Shown here piece by piece: positions 39,328-47,442 of a stretch of DNA of 64,000 bases; position 1 is the first letter of the stretch, and each line of letters begins with the position of its first letter. The notes under the pieces were generated by a model that had not been told where the DNA came from, ran no database searches, and saw nothing but the letters and a program-made list of their open reading frames with translations. The stretch lies in assembly GCA_038329895.1 (NCBI GenBank), contig JBBQNM010000002.1, forward strand, positions 1-64,000. The letters run 5' to 3'. The translations under genes and the position numbers were made by a program. This DNA is from Mayfieldus sp038329895 (lineage in GTDB: Bacteria > Actinomycetota > Thermoleophilia > Solirubrobacterales > 70-9).

Positions 39328-40122
39328 ATGCGTCCGGTCAACCTGATCCCCCCCGAGGAGCGCCGCGGCGAGCACGCCCCGAACCGCACCGGCCCGGTCG
39401 CATATCTGGTCATTGGAGCCCTGGCACTCGCGCTCGGGGCGGTGACGCTACTGGTGCTCACCAACAACAAGATCTCCGACCGCGAGGCGAAAGTCGCCGA
39501 GCTCAACCAGCGCCAGACCATCGTCAACACCCAGGCCGACGAGCTGGCGCCCTTTGCGCAGTTCAGCACCGTCGAAGAGCAGCGCACCGCGACGATCCGC
39601 AGCCTCGCCGACAGCCGCTTCGACTGGGAGCGGGTGATGCGCGAGCTGGCGCGCGTCATCCCCAGTGACGTCTGGCTCACGGGGCTGACAGGCACGGTGT
39701 CCAGCGAGGTCGAGATCGACGGCGGCGCCAACGTGGACACCCGCTCCTCCGTCCAGGGCCCCGCCCTCGAGCTCACCGGTTGCGCGAAGGGCCACAAGGG
39801 CGTGGCGGAGTTCCTCTCCGCGCTTCAGGACATCGACGGCGTCACCCGGGTGGGCCTGTCGGACTCCCAACGCCCCGGAGCCGACGCCGGCTCGAGCTCA
39901 AGCAGCAGCACCACAACGAGCAGCAGTAGCGGCGGAACGGCCAGCGATTGCCGCAACCGGGACTTCATCAGCCAGTTCCAGATTGTCGCGGCATTCGACG
40001 AGGTGCCGACGCCCGCGATCCCGGAAGCTGCTCCCAGCTCCGCGACTACCCCGCCGCCCTCGACGTCGACCGGCTCAACCGCGACCGCCACGCCCACCTC
40101 CGGGGCGACCAATACGGGGTGA
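39328..40122 (+). CDS. pilN: Type IV pilus assembly protein PilN
   Basis: A 264-residue bitopic protein. The N-terminal MRPVNLIPPEERR is the canonical PilN tail that docks on PilM, followed by a helix (VAYLVIGALALALGAVTLLVL, about 24-44), a coiled coil, and a ferredoxin-like periplasmic-type domain (FDWERVMRELARVIPSDVWL). The C-terminal 90 residues are unusually Ser/Thr/Pro-rich and contain two cysteines (LTGCAKG, SDCRNRD). Coupled with pilM and pilO. Confidence 0.92.
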   Translation: MRPVNLIPPEERRGEHAPNRTGPVAYLVIGALALALGAVTLLVLTNNKISDREAKVAELNQRQTIVNTQADELAPFAQFSTVEEQRTATIRSLADSRFDWERVMRELARVIPSDVWLTGLTGTVSSEVEIDGGANVDTRSSVQGPALELTGCAKGHKGVAEFLSALQDIDGVTRVGLSDSQRPGADAGSSSSSSTTTSSSSGGTASDCRNRDFISQFQIVAAFDEVPTPAIPEAAPSSATTPPPSTSTGSTATATPTSGATNTG

Positions 40123-40126
40123 TGAG

Positions 40127-40984
40127 ATGAACCTGAGCGATCGCAACGTTTTCTTGGTGGTGCCGCTGATCGCGGCCGTGGCAGCGTTCTGGTTCCTTGC
40201 CCTGTCGCCGAAGCAGGACAAGGCGAAGGAGCTGGACTCGCAGGTCAGCAAGCTGCAGAGCGACATCGCCGAGCAGCGGCAGGCCACGCAGGAAGGCCGG
40301 GTGGCCCGCAAGCATTTCCCTCGCGACTACCACCGTCTCGTCGTGATGGGCAAGGCTGTTCCCGCCGATGACGAGACGGCGTCGCTCCTGGTCCAGATCA
40401 GCAAGATCGCCAGGCGCGACGGGGTGAGCTTCCGGGCGATCAAGCTGACCAGCAGTGGCTCAGGTGCGTCCACTTCGATACCGACCGCCCCGCCTCCGAG
40501 TTCAGCCAGCGCCAGCTCCGGCAGCTCCTCGACCACGTCGGGCAGCGCCTCGACGACACCGGCTTCCACCAGCTCGGCCCCGGCCACCGAGACCGCAGCG
40601 GCGTCGCTTCCGATTGGGGCAACGGTCGGGTCGGCGGGCCTGCCCACGCTGCCCTACCAATTGACTTTCCGGGGCAACTTCTTCCAGCTCGCCGACTTCC
40701 TTGCCGGCGTCGACAGGCTCGTGAAGACCGACAAGGCGCGGATCATCTCCGACGGTCGTTTGGTGACGGTTGATGGGTTTGCTCTCGGCCCTGATGACCT
40801 GAAGCAGTTTCCGGTCCTCAGAGCGACGATGGTGATCACGACCTACGTCACGCCCAGCGACCAGGGCCTGACGTCTGGAGCGACCCCGTCCAGCTCGCCG
40901 GCCGCCTCCGCGGCGCCGGCGAGCGCCACGACGACGGGCTCGACGCCCACGACCCCGACCGCTGCGTCGGCCCCCACACCATGA
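40127..40984 (+). CDS. pilO: Type IV pilus assembly protein PilO
   Basis: A 285-residue bitopic protein: helix NVFLVVPLIAAVAAFWFLAL (about 7-26), a coiled coil (KELDSQVSKLQSDIAEQRQAT), and two halves of a ferredoxin-like domain split by a Ser/Thr/Ala-rich insert of about 60 residues (110-170). PilO hallmarks are LLVQISKIARRDGVSFRAIKL and LTFRGNFFQLADFLAGVDRLV. The tail is again Ser/Thr/Pro-rich. ATG at 40127 is used because the nearer ATG at 40122 is followed by a stop after two codons. Stop overlaps the next gene (ATGA). Confidence 0.92.
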   Translation: MNLSDRNVFLVVPLIAAVAAFWFLALSPKQDKAKELDSQVSKLQSDIAEQRQATQEGRVARKHFPRDYHRLVVMGKAVPADDETASLLVQISKIARRDGVSFRAIKLTSSGSGASTSIPTAPPPSSASASSGSSSTTSGSASTTPASTSSAPATETAAASLPIGATVGSAGLPTLPYQLTFRGNFFQLADFLAGVDRLVKTDKARIISDGRLVTVDGFALGPDDLKQFPVLRATMVITTYVTPSDQGLTSGATPSSSPAASAAPASATTTGSTPTTPTAASAPTP

Positions 40985-41832
40985 CCGGTTTTCACGTTCC
41001 ACAGCTCTTGACCAACCTCTATCGCGACCTGCGGGACCGGCGTCTGCTGGCACTGGCGATAGTCCTGCTGGCCGGCATTGCGGCCGTCCCGATAGCGCTG
41101 GGCAGCTCCTCGAAGCGCCCCGAGCCGAAGGCTGCGGGGGCCGCGCTTCCGGCAGCACGCAAGTCCTCGACCCCGGCGGTGCAAGTCGTCGCCGCAAACC
41201 CCGGCCTGCGGGACTATCGCCTGCGCCTGAAGAGAGACCCGACCAAGGACCCCTTCAAGCAGCAATACACGGCGCCCGCCGGCCTCGCAGCGGCACAGCT
41301 CGGCCAGACCAGCGCCCTCGGCGGCGGCGACACGGGCGCGGTCAGCCCAGTGTCGTCCAGTGGTACGACGGCCCCGAGCACCACCGGGACGAGCGTTCCC
41401 ACTGGCAGTCCGATTTCCCAGCCGGTCTCCAAGACCAGCACGAAGACCAAGTACGTCGCCTACCGAATCGACGTGCGGACCGGCCCGGCGGACGGCACGC
41501 TGGAGACGCTCGACAAAGTCGGCACCTTTGTCCCGCTGCCCAGCCAGTCGGTGCCGGCACTCGCCTTCATCGGCGTAACCATGGACTCATCCCTGAACGC
41601 CAAGACGGCCTCCTTCCTCCTCTCCTCCAGTGTCAGCTCGATCGGCGGCGAGGGCGTGTGCATCCTCGGGAGCCCCTGCCAGATGCTCTCCCTCAAGCCG
41701 GGCCAGTACGAGGATCTGGTCTGGACAGACGGTCTTACCTACAGGCTCGAGCTGGTCAAGTTCGAGCAGATCACACGCAGCAAGCTTTCCTCGGCCGGCG
41801 GCCAGCGCCGCAAGCGGCCGCACACCGACTAA
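40981..41832 (+). CDS. Bitopic protein at the PilP position of the pilus operon
   Basis: A 283-residue protein with one N-terminal helix (LLALAIVLLAGIAAVPIAL, about 22-40), a Ser/Thr/Gly-rich linker (100-155) and a C-terminal domain of about 110 residues (YVAYRIDVRTGP, ALAFIGVTMDSSLNAKTASF, DLVWTDGLTYRLELVKF). It overlaps pilO by four bases and closes the operon, where Gram-negative systems have the lipoprotein PilP. It has no lipobox and there is no outer membrane secretin, so it is a positional counterpart, not a clear homologue. Confidence 0.7.
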   Translation: MTGFHVPQLLTNLYRDLRDRRLLALAIVLLAGIAAVPIALGSSSKRPEPKAAGAALPAARKSSTPAVQVVAANPGLRDYRLRLKRDPTKDPFKQQYTAPAGLAAAQLGQTSALGGGDTGAVSPVSSSGTTAPSTTGTSVPTGSPISQPVSKTSTKTKYVAYRIDVRTGPADGTLETLDKVGTFVPLPSQSVPALAFIGVTMDSSLNAKTASFLLSSSVSSIGGEGVCILGSPCQMLSLKPGQYEDLVWTDGLTYRLELVKFEQITRSKLSSAGGQRRKRPHTD

Positions 41833-41845
41833 TCCGCGCCCCACC

Positions 41846-41866
41846 ATGCTTCAGTTTCTGAAGCAT
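41846..41866. promoter_or_regulatory. 21-bp palindrome at the HxlR gene promoter (probable operator)
   Basis: Perfect inverted repeat, ATGCTTCAG and CTGAAGCAT around a TTT centre. It overlaps the weak -35 (TTCAGT, 41850-41855) that is 17 bases from the -10 at 41873. The inner 15 bases are identical (other strand) to the palindrome in the rpoD promoter. Autoregulation by the HxlR protein is the simplest reading. Confidence 0.7.
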
Positions 41867-41872
41867 CGGCGC

Positions 41873-41878
41873 TATACT
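41873..41878 (+). promoter_or_regulatory. -10 element TATACT of the HxlR gene
   Basis: A near-consensus -10, 17 bases after TTCAGT. A small hairpin CTCGC/GCGAG (41877-41890) overlaps its 3' edge and the expected transcription start. Confidence 0.6.
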
Positions 41879-41918
41879 CGCTGAAGCGAGGAGAGGATGT
41901 CCAATTTCCTCTGCTTAC

Positions 41919-42266
41919 ATGAGCGCGATCAGCAACGCCAGATGCCCAGTTTGCCGCACCTCCGAGATCATCTCGGGCAAGTGGACCCTCTTGGTGATCC
42001 GCGACCTCGCCGACGGCAGCCGGCGCTTCTGTGAGCTCGAGCGCTCGCTCGAAGGGATCAGCCCGCGGACCCTCTCGCTGCGCCTGCGCGCCCTCGAGGA
42101 GCAGGGCATCGTCAAGCGCCACACCTATCCCGAGGTCCCGCCCCGGGTCGAATACGTGCTGACCGAGAAGGGCGAGGCGCTTGTCCCCATGATCGAGGAC
42201 ATGCGCACCTACGGTCGGCGCTGGCTTCCGACCGGCGCCTCGGACAAGGTTCCGGCCGCGGCCTAG
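41919..42266 (+). CDS. HxlR-family (winged-helix) transcriptional regulator
   Basis: A 115-residue MarR-like regulator. Family blocks: RCPVCRTSEIISGKWTLLVI (about 8-27), DGSRRFCELERSLEGISPRTLSLRLRAL as the recognition-helix region, and RVEYVLTEKGEALVPMIEDM. The cysteine before PV (Cys9, with Cys12 close by) is the residue that senses quinones, aldehydes or hypochlorite in several known members. The ATG at 41919 lies 22 bases from the AGGAGAGG site, while an out-of-frame ATG at 41897 is closer, so translation initiation may be weak or regulated. A palindromic operator lies in its promoter. Confidence 0.9.
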   Translation: MSAISNARCPVCRTSEIISGKWTLLVIRDLADGSRRFCELERSLEGISPRTLSLRLRALEEQGIVKRHTYPEVPPRVEYVLTEKGEALVPMIEDMRTYGRRWLPTGASDKVPAAA

Positions 42267-42275
42267 TTCTTCTCG

Positions 42276-42332
42276 GCCGCGACACATGGTGTCGCGGCAC
42301 TGGCATGTCAGGCGGCCGCAGGCCGCCGCAAT
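42276..42332. repeat. Bipartite palindromic element, copy R5
   Basis: First hairpin GCCGCGACAC/GTGTCGCGGC with ATG loop (42276-42298), linker ACTGGCATGTCA, then a core with an altered loop, GGCGGCC/GGCCGCC with GCA (42311-42327). It follows the HxlR stop and precedes a codirectional gene, so it may isolate the two transcripts. Confidence 0.72.
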
Positions 42333-42401
42333 AGTTGTCTCTCCTCTGCAAGCACCCGTGCAGCCGCAGGAGGCGCTCGGGCACGGCAGAAGCGTGTCGG
42401 C

Positions 42402-44171
42402 GTGCGCGCCGACCCGATGCTGCAAGAGACACTTCGAAGGCTCGCCGCCGAGGCGGCGAGCCGCTTCACCTCGCTGGTGGCCACCGGCGAGGAGCTTCCC
42501 TTTGACGTAGCCGAGAACGCCGGCGAGCACACCTTCTATCGCTACGTGCCGCTGACCGCGCGATTCGTCCGCGAGCACGCCGACGAGCTTCGCTCCCTGC
42601 CGGCCTTCGGGCCCGCCTGCAGCGCCATCGACGCCGCGGGCATCGCCGCGCCCTACCTGGAGGCGAGAGGGGAGGCGGTCCCCGAGGACGAAGTCGAGCG
42701 TGCGGACCAGATGCTGGTCGCGTTCATCGCCAGGCTGTGGGACGGATCGGCCGAGTTCAGGCTCGACAAGCCGCGCCTCGACGCTGCGCTGCACGAGCTG
42801 CAGGCCGAGGCGCGCGACGTCTCGGAGGCGGAGGTCCTGCTTGCGCCGCTGATCGGGCTACAGATGTCGCTGGTGCGCCTCGAGTTGCCGAGCGGCGTGC
42901 AGATCGTGCGCGCCGACACGGTCGACGCCCCGGTCGAGGTGACTCGCAGCGATGGCATGCAGCGCAGCGCCTGGGAGCCCCAGTTCCTCGCCTTCGCCGA
43001 GAAGGAGGAAGGGGTTGCGGGCGCCGCGCCGGCGATGCGGATGCTGCGCGAGCTGATCAGCGTGCTGAGGCTTTTCAAGGAGGGCGGTGTCGGTCTCGGG
43101 CCGTACGCCCACACCCCGACCGGCGAGGGGACCTGGAGGCGGATCGCGACAGGTGTCCCGTCAACCCGGTTGGGTGGCTACAAGCTGAGCGAGGCCGAGG
43201 CGACCGAGCTGGCCGACTTCGCGCGCTGCCTCGAGGCGCGCCCGGACCCCGAAGGGGCCTTGGCCTGGGCCGTCGCCCGCTTCGAGATGGGCTGCGATCG
43301 CCCCACGGCCCTGGAGGGCCTCAGCGACCACCTGCTTGCGATGCGGGCCCTGTTCGAAGGAAACGGGCCGGTCGGAGCCAGCCTGCCGATGCGGGCGGCG
43401 GCTTTGATCGCCGAGCCGCCGGAGCGCGCCGAGGCGCGCGAGCGCCTACAGGGCGCGTTTGAGCTCGAGCGGGCGATGATGAGCTCACGAGAATTCGACG
43501 TCGGCAGCGCGATGGGCCTTGCCGCCTGGCTCGAGGACGCCGCACGTTCGATCGTGCGCGGCGCGGCGCTGGGCGAGCACGGCAGCGACGTCGCCGCCAG
43601 CGCCGACGAGAGCCTTGTCGCCAGCGGGCTGGAAGCGGGGGAGGGCAGCGTCGAGCAGATGGGCGAGGTCGATGAGTGGAGTCCCCCGACGAGCGAGGAA
43701 TCTGCCGAGCAAGCACCCGACGAGGTCACCGTCCCCGACCCGGACTCGATCCGGATCAGGGCAGCTCGGGCGCAGGACGTCGAGGGCGACTCCGAGGAGC
43801 ACGAACCAGCCGAGCAGGTACCGGAGCGAGACGGCGCCTATGAGGACGGCATCTACTACGAGGGCGACGAAGGCGCCCACGGCTACGACGACGAGGCCGA
43901 TGACGGCCCCGACGACGACCACGACTACGAGGAGACGACTGTGAGTAACACCACCGAGCGCGATTGGTTGAGCGAGGTCTCGGGGGCCGATAGCGAGACT
44001 CTGGAATGGCCGGCGGTCCGCGCGCGTTCGCCGCAGGAAGCGGAGAGGCGCTCCGAGGCCGAGGAGCCGCTGGAAGCGCCGCGGGTGCGCCACCTCTTCC
44101 CGGTGCCCGATGACGCCGACTGGGAAGTCGGCGAGCTCGATTACGACCGGGACCGCACCCGAGTCCACTAA
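42402..44171 (+). CDS. Large acidic protein with a HEPN-like segment, unknown function
   Basis: A 589-residue protein. Residues 1-395 look folded; the part ALAWAVARFEMGCDRPTALE and LSDHLLAMRALFEGNGPVGA (about 285-325), followed by MRAAALI, resembles the ApeA-type HEPN pattern in which a helix carrying R-F is followed by D-x-L-L-x-x-x-A-L-F. The R-x4-6-H nuclease motif of toxic HEPN RNases is not seen. Residues 400-589 are strongly acidic and disordered with Tyr/Asp/Glu-rich stretches. GTG 42402 and ATG 42417 are equally possible starts; no Shine-Dalgarno. Gene ends inside copy R7, against the ArsA gene. Confidence 0.7.
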   Translation: MRADPMLQETLRRLAAEAASRFTSLVATGEELPFDVAENAGEHTFYRYVPLTARFVREHADELRSLPAFGPACSAIDAAGIAAPYLEARGEAVPEDEVERADQMLVAFIARLWDGSAEFRLDKPRLDAALHELQAEARDVSEAEVLLAPLIGLQMSLVRLELPSGVQIVRADTVDAPVEVTRSDGMQRSAWEPQFLAFAEKEEGVAGAAPAMRMLRELISVLRLFKEGGVGLGPYAHTPTGEGTWRRIATGVPSTRLGGYKLSEAEATELADFARCLEARPDPEGALAWAVARFEMGCDRPTALEGLSDHLLAMRALFEGNGPVGASLPMRAAALIAEPPERAEARERLQGAFELERAMMSSREFDVGSAMGLAAWLEDAARSIVRGAALGEHGSDVAASADESLVASGLEAGEGSVEQMGEVDEWSPPTSEESAEQAPDEVTVPDPDSIRIRAARAQDVEGDSEEHEPAEQVPERDGAYEDGIYYEGDEGAHGYDDEADDGPDDDHDYEETTVSNTTERDWLSEVSGADSETLEWPAVRARSPQEAERRSEAEEPLEAPRVRHLFPVPDDADWEVGELDYDRDRTRVH

Positions 44172-44192
44172 ATGCGGCGGCTTCGCCGCATT
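44171..44192. repeat. Palindromic element, copy R7 (minimal)
   Basis: AATGCGGCG (44171-44179) and CGCCGCATT (44184-44192) with a GCTT loop. It occupies the whole space between two convergent stop codons, TAA ending at 44171 and TAA starting at 44193, and shares bases with both. Confidence 0.7.
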
Positions 44193-45339
44193 AGCCGGCC
44201 GCCAGCAGCTCGGCCCGCTGCTCGTCGGCCGCGAACAGGTAGCGGTTGATCTCCGCCAGCCCGGCGAGGTCATGCACGTCCTCGTCGAGGTAGGGCACGC
44301 GGATCACGCTCTGCGTCCGCAGCTCCGCCGCCAGGTGGTCGATGTTGGCCGCGTCGCGCGCCGCGAGCGCCTGATAGTCGGCGACGTTGGCGGCGACTCG
44401 ATCGCCCAGGTCGGTGTCATCGAGTAGCTCCGCGAGCGCCCGCCGCAGGTCCTCTCCGTCCCCGCGCAGCTGGTTGGCCGAGCTGTGCACCTTGTTGACG
44501 ATCACGCCGCCGAACGGAAGCTTGGCCTCGACCAGCTTGCGATGGAAGTAGACGGCCTCGGAGATCGGCTCCCCCTGCGGACCGCAGATGACCAAAAAGC
44601 TCGTCGCCGGGTCGGCTAGCAGCTCGTTGACCCGCTTCGCCCGCTCCTGGAAGCCCTCGACCATGCCGCTGAACGCGGTGAAGAACTCCGAGAGGTCGGC
44701 GAGCAGGTCGAAGCCGACCAGCCGCTTCAGGATCCCGAACATCACCGAGGCGCCGCGGCCTGCAATTCGCATCCCGATGCCGGTCGGCTTCATGAAGATT
44801 CTCATCGACCGCCCTTCGATGAACTGGGTGAGCCGCCGCGGCGCATCGAGGAAGTCGAGTGCGTCTCGGCTCGGCGGCGTGTCGAGGACCAGGAGGTCGA
44901 AACGCCCCTCGGAGTGCAGTTCGAAGAGCTTCTCCATCGCCATGTACTCCTGCGACCCGGCCAGCGCGTTGGAGATCTGCTCGTAGATTCGGTTCGACAG
45001 CACCCGGTCGCGCGTCTCCTCGTCGGGGGCGTGGCGCCGCACCAGTTCGTCGAAGGTCGCCTTGGCGTCGAGCATCATCGCCCACAGCTCGCCCTCCATC
45101 TCGATTCCCTGTGCCTCAAAGAGCGAGGGGTCGACGCGCCTCGCCTCGTTGCCCAGCTCCTCCAGACCAAGCGAGTCGGCGAGCCGCTTCGCGGGGTCGA
45201 TTGTGAGCACGCAGACCTTCAGTCCGCGGGCCGCCATCCCGGTCGCGATCGCAGCCGCCGTCGTCGTCTTGCCGACGCCTCCCGACCCGGCGCAGATGCA
45301 GACCTCGTGGCCCTCCAGGATGTCGGTGACTGCGGGCAC
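44191..45339 (-). CDS. ArsA/Get3-like ATPase, partner with altered P-loop
   Basis: A 382-residue member of the ArsA/Get3 deviant-Walker family. P-loop ICAGSGGVGKTTTAAAIA (about 14-31) has Ser in place of the signature Lys of KGGVGKT. Other family motifs: VLTIDPAKRLADSLGL, FDLLVLDTPPSRDALDFL (switch II) and PFGGVIVNKVH. It lies four bases after its paralogue at 45343, same strand. Tandem ArsA-like pairs are usual in Actinobacteria (Rv3679-Rv3680 in M. tuberculosis); they have been linked to protein targeting-like or stress functions rather than arsenite export. No arsenic genes are near. Confidence 0.9.
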   Translation of the reverse strand: MPAVTDILEGHEVCICAGSGGVGKTTTAAAIATGMAARGLKVCVLTIDPAKRLADSLGLEELGNEARRVDPSLFEAQGIEMEGELWAMMLDAKATFDELVRRHAPDEETRDRVLSNRIYEQISNALAGSQEYMAMEKLFELHSEGRFDLLVLDTPPSRDALDFLDAPRRLTQFIEGRSMRIFMKPTGIGMRIAGRGASVMFGILKRLVGFDLLADLSEFFTAFSGMVEGFQERAKRVNELLADPATSFLVICGPQGEPISEAVYFHRKLVEAKLPFGGVIVNKVHSSANQLRGDGEDLRRALAELLDDTDLGDRVAANVADYQALAARDAANIDHLAAELRTQSVIRVPYLDEDVHDLAGLAEINRYLFAADEQRAELLAAG

Positions 45340-45342
45340 TGG

Positions 45343-46263
45343 CTAGCCCAGTCTCGCGGCGAGCTCGCGGGCGTCCTCGACGCCCAGCTCGGGCTGGAAG
45401 ATGAATGGAAGGGTCTTCACGGGCGTGCTCACTCGCCGCCGCAATCGCGCCAGCTGAGCGCGTTGCGAGCGCGCCCGCCGATGTTCGGAGACGGCGGCCC
45501 GAAGCGCCTCGCGGACCGCGCCGGTGGCCTGCGGCCGTTCCCCCTCGAGCTGCTCTCCCTCGCCGTTGGAGAAGCGCTCCGGGTAGAGCGCGTTCATGTA
45601 GACCCGATCCACCGAGACCCCGATCTCCTCGCGCAGCTCACGCTCGAGGGTCGCGGTCTCATTGACCGGCATCTCCTCGGGCAGGGAGACGATCGCCGCT
45701 CCGGTCGAGGCATGGTCGGTGATGAACCGATCCAGCTCCTGAGCCTGGGCGTGGATTGGGCCGACCCGGGCGATGTTCGCGAAGGTGCGGGGCGTCTGCA
45801 GGAAGCCGATCCCGTGCCCGGTCGCGGGCGCGTCGACGATCACGAGGTCGTACTTCCGCCCCTTCTTGACCTTGCGGTCGAGCTGCGCCAGCTCCCAGAT
45901 CTTTCCGATCGTCACCAGCTCTTTGAGGCCCGGAGTCGCGGCCGTCAGGTAGGTGAAGACGCGGCTACGGAACAGCAGGTCGCGCATCGCCCGCACCTTG
46001 AGCTGCAACAACACGTACTCGCGCATCGATTCGTCTGGATCGATCGAGATCGTCCACAGGTTTTCCTCGAGCTGCACCTCGTGGAACCCCACCTGGGCAC
46101 GGTTGAAGAGGCGCGACGTGTGCTCCTGAGAGCCGATTTCGCAGACGATCGTCCGCTTGCCACGCGCGGCGGCCGCGAGGCCAAGAGAAGCGGCCACGGT
46201 CGATTTGCCGACGCCCCCCTTGCCGGTGACGAAGAGCAGCCGTTTTTCGAGCATCTCGGGCAT
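45343..46263 (-). CDS. ArsA/Get3-like ATPase with intact signature Lys
   Basis: A 306-residue paralogue of the next gene. P-loop LFVTGKGGVGKSTVAASLGL (about 10-29) keeps the signature Lys needed for cross-dimer catalysis. Switch II is DLVIVDAPATGHGIGFLQTP. As the partner gene has lost that Lys, an asymmetric heterodimer in which this subunit supplies the trans-acting Lys is plausible. First gene of the pair; divergent from parA with a 105-bp gap. Function as for its partner. Confidence 0.9.
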   Translation of the reverse strand: MPEMLEKRLLFVTGKGGVGKSTVAASLGLAAAARGKRTIVCEIGSQEHTSRLFNRAQVGFHEVQLEENLWTISIDPDESMREYVLLQLKVRAMRDLLFRSRVFTYLTAATPGLKELVTIGKIWELAQLDRKVKKGRKYDLVIVDAPATGHGIGFLQTPRTFANIARVGPIHAQAQELDRFITDHASTGAAIVSLPEEMPVNETATLERELREEIGVSVDRVYMNALYPERFSNGEGEQLEGERPQATGAVREALRAAVSEHRRARSQRAQLARLRRRVSTPVKTLPFIFQPELGVEDARELAARLG

Positions 46264-46368
46264 CGGGCCATTACATCAACGCAGACTGAGCCCATACCCG
46301 CTGCAGGCCATCTAGCAAATATTGAGGACGGCAGGAAAACCCCTTGCGCATGCGAATAATCCGCGCAT

Positions 46369-47442
46369 ATGGGTTTTCTGAGCCGTAAATCGACGCCTGA
46401 GGACGAACCCCAGGCTGAGCAGCCGGAGTCGCCCGAGGAGACGGTCGAGCAGACGCCCGACGAGGGCGGCGAGATCAAGATCTCGAAGGGCTCGTCGAAC
46501 GGCACACCGGAGGTCGTTGACGACCCCGTCGCTGCCGAACCGCAAGGCGCTCCCGAACCGCAAGGCGAGGACGAGGCGGCGGATGAATCCTCCAACCGTG
46601 AGAGCATGCGTCTGAAGGCCGAGGATTTGATCACCCCGAGCCGTCACGGCGGGTCTGGCGACACCGATGAAGTCGAGACCAAGGGCGCCAAGGTGATCTC
46701 TTTCGCCAACCAGAAGGGCGGCGTCGCGAAGACCACCACCACGCTCAATCTTGCCGTCGCCTTCTCCGAGTCCGGCCACCGCGTCCTCTGCATCGACCTC
46801 GACCCGCAGGGCAACCTGACGATGAGCCAGGGCATCGACCCCGACAAGGTCGAGAAGAGCATGTACGACGTGCTCGTTCACGACATACCGATGGTCGACG
46901 TGATCCAGAAGCGCGAGATAGACATCGCGGTCGCCTCGATCGACCTGGCCGGCGCCGAGATCGCGATGAGCACCAAGATCGGCCGCGAGCGGTCGCTGGA
47001 GAAGGCCCTGAAGCCGATCCGCGGCGACTACGACTTCATCTGCATCGACACCCCGCCCAGTCTCGGGCTGCTGACGATCAACGCGCTGACCGCGTCCAAC
47101 AAGGTAATCGTCCCCGTGCAATGCGAATATTTGTCGATGCGGGGCCTGGTGCAGCTGCAAAACACGCTAAAGATGATCCAGGAGAACCTCAACCCGGGCG
47201 TCGAGATCGAGGGAATTCTTCCGACGATGCTCGATTCGCGCACCGTGCACGCCAAGGAGGCGGTCGAGATCCTGGAGGAAAACTTCGGAGAGCTGGTCTT
47301 CAAATCGCGAATTCGCAAGGCGATCAAGTTCGCCGAGGCGCCCGTGCGCGGCGCGTCGGTGCTCAAGTACGATCCGGACAGCAATGCGGCGGGTTACTAC
47401 CGGGAGCTGGCGAAGGAGGTACTGACGAATGGGTCGTCGTAA
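46369..47442 (+). CDS. ParA/Soj-family ATPase with acidic N-terminal extension
   Basis: A 357-residue protein. Residues 1-105 are disordered and Glu/Pro-rich. The ParA core starts near 107: deviant Walker A FANQKGGVAKTTTTLNLAVA with Lys116 and Lys121, CIDLDPQGNLTMSQGID, switch II DFICIDTPPSLGLLTINAL, and the Soj-like VPVQCEYLSMRGLVQLQNTL. No parB or parS-type site is adjacent; instead it overlaps an ftsZ-like gene by 14 bases, and the coding end carries AAGGAGGT (47413-47420) as that gene's ribosome site. A role in positioning or controlling FtsZ (as MipZ does elsewhere) is inferred from this coupling. Confidence 0.93.
   Translation: MGFLSRKSTPEDEPQAEQPESPEETVEQTPDEGGEIKISKGSSNGTPEVVDDPVAAEPQGAPEPQGEDEAADESSNRESMRLKAEDLITPSRHGGSGDTDEVETKGAKVISFANQKGGVAKTTTTLNLAVAFSESGHRVLCIDLDPQGNLTMSQGIDPDKVEKSMYDVLVHDIPMVDVIQKREIDIAVASIDLAGAEIAMSTKIGRERSLEKALKPIRGDYDFICIDTPPSLGLLTINALTASNKVIVPVQCEYLSMRGLVQLQNTLKMIQENLNPGVEIEGILPTMLDSRTVHAKEAVEILEENFGELVFKSRIRKAIKFAEAPVRGASVLKYDPDSNAAGYYRELAKEVLTNGSS

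Noticed and set aside
42402..44171. HEPN toxin of a toxin-antitoxin or abortive infection system
   Set aside because: No R-x4-6-H motif, no small antitoxin gene beside it, and no other defence genes in the window.
44191..46263. Arsenite efflux system
   Set aside because: The ATPases are of the ArsA fold, but no arsB, arsR or arsC gene is near, and tandem pairs of this type in Actinobacteria are not arsenic pumps.
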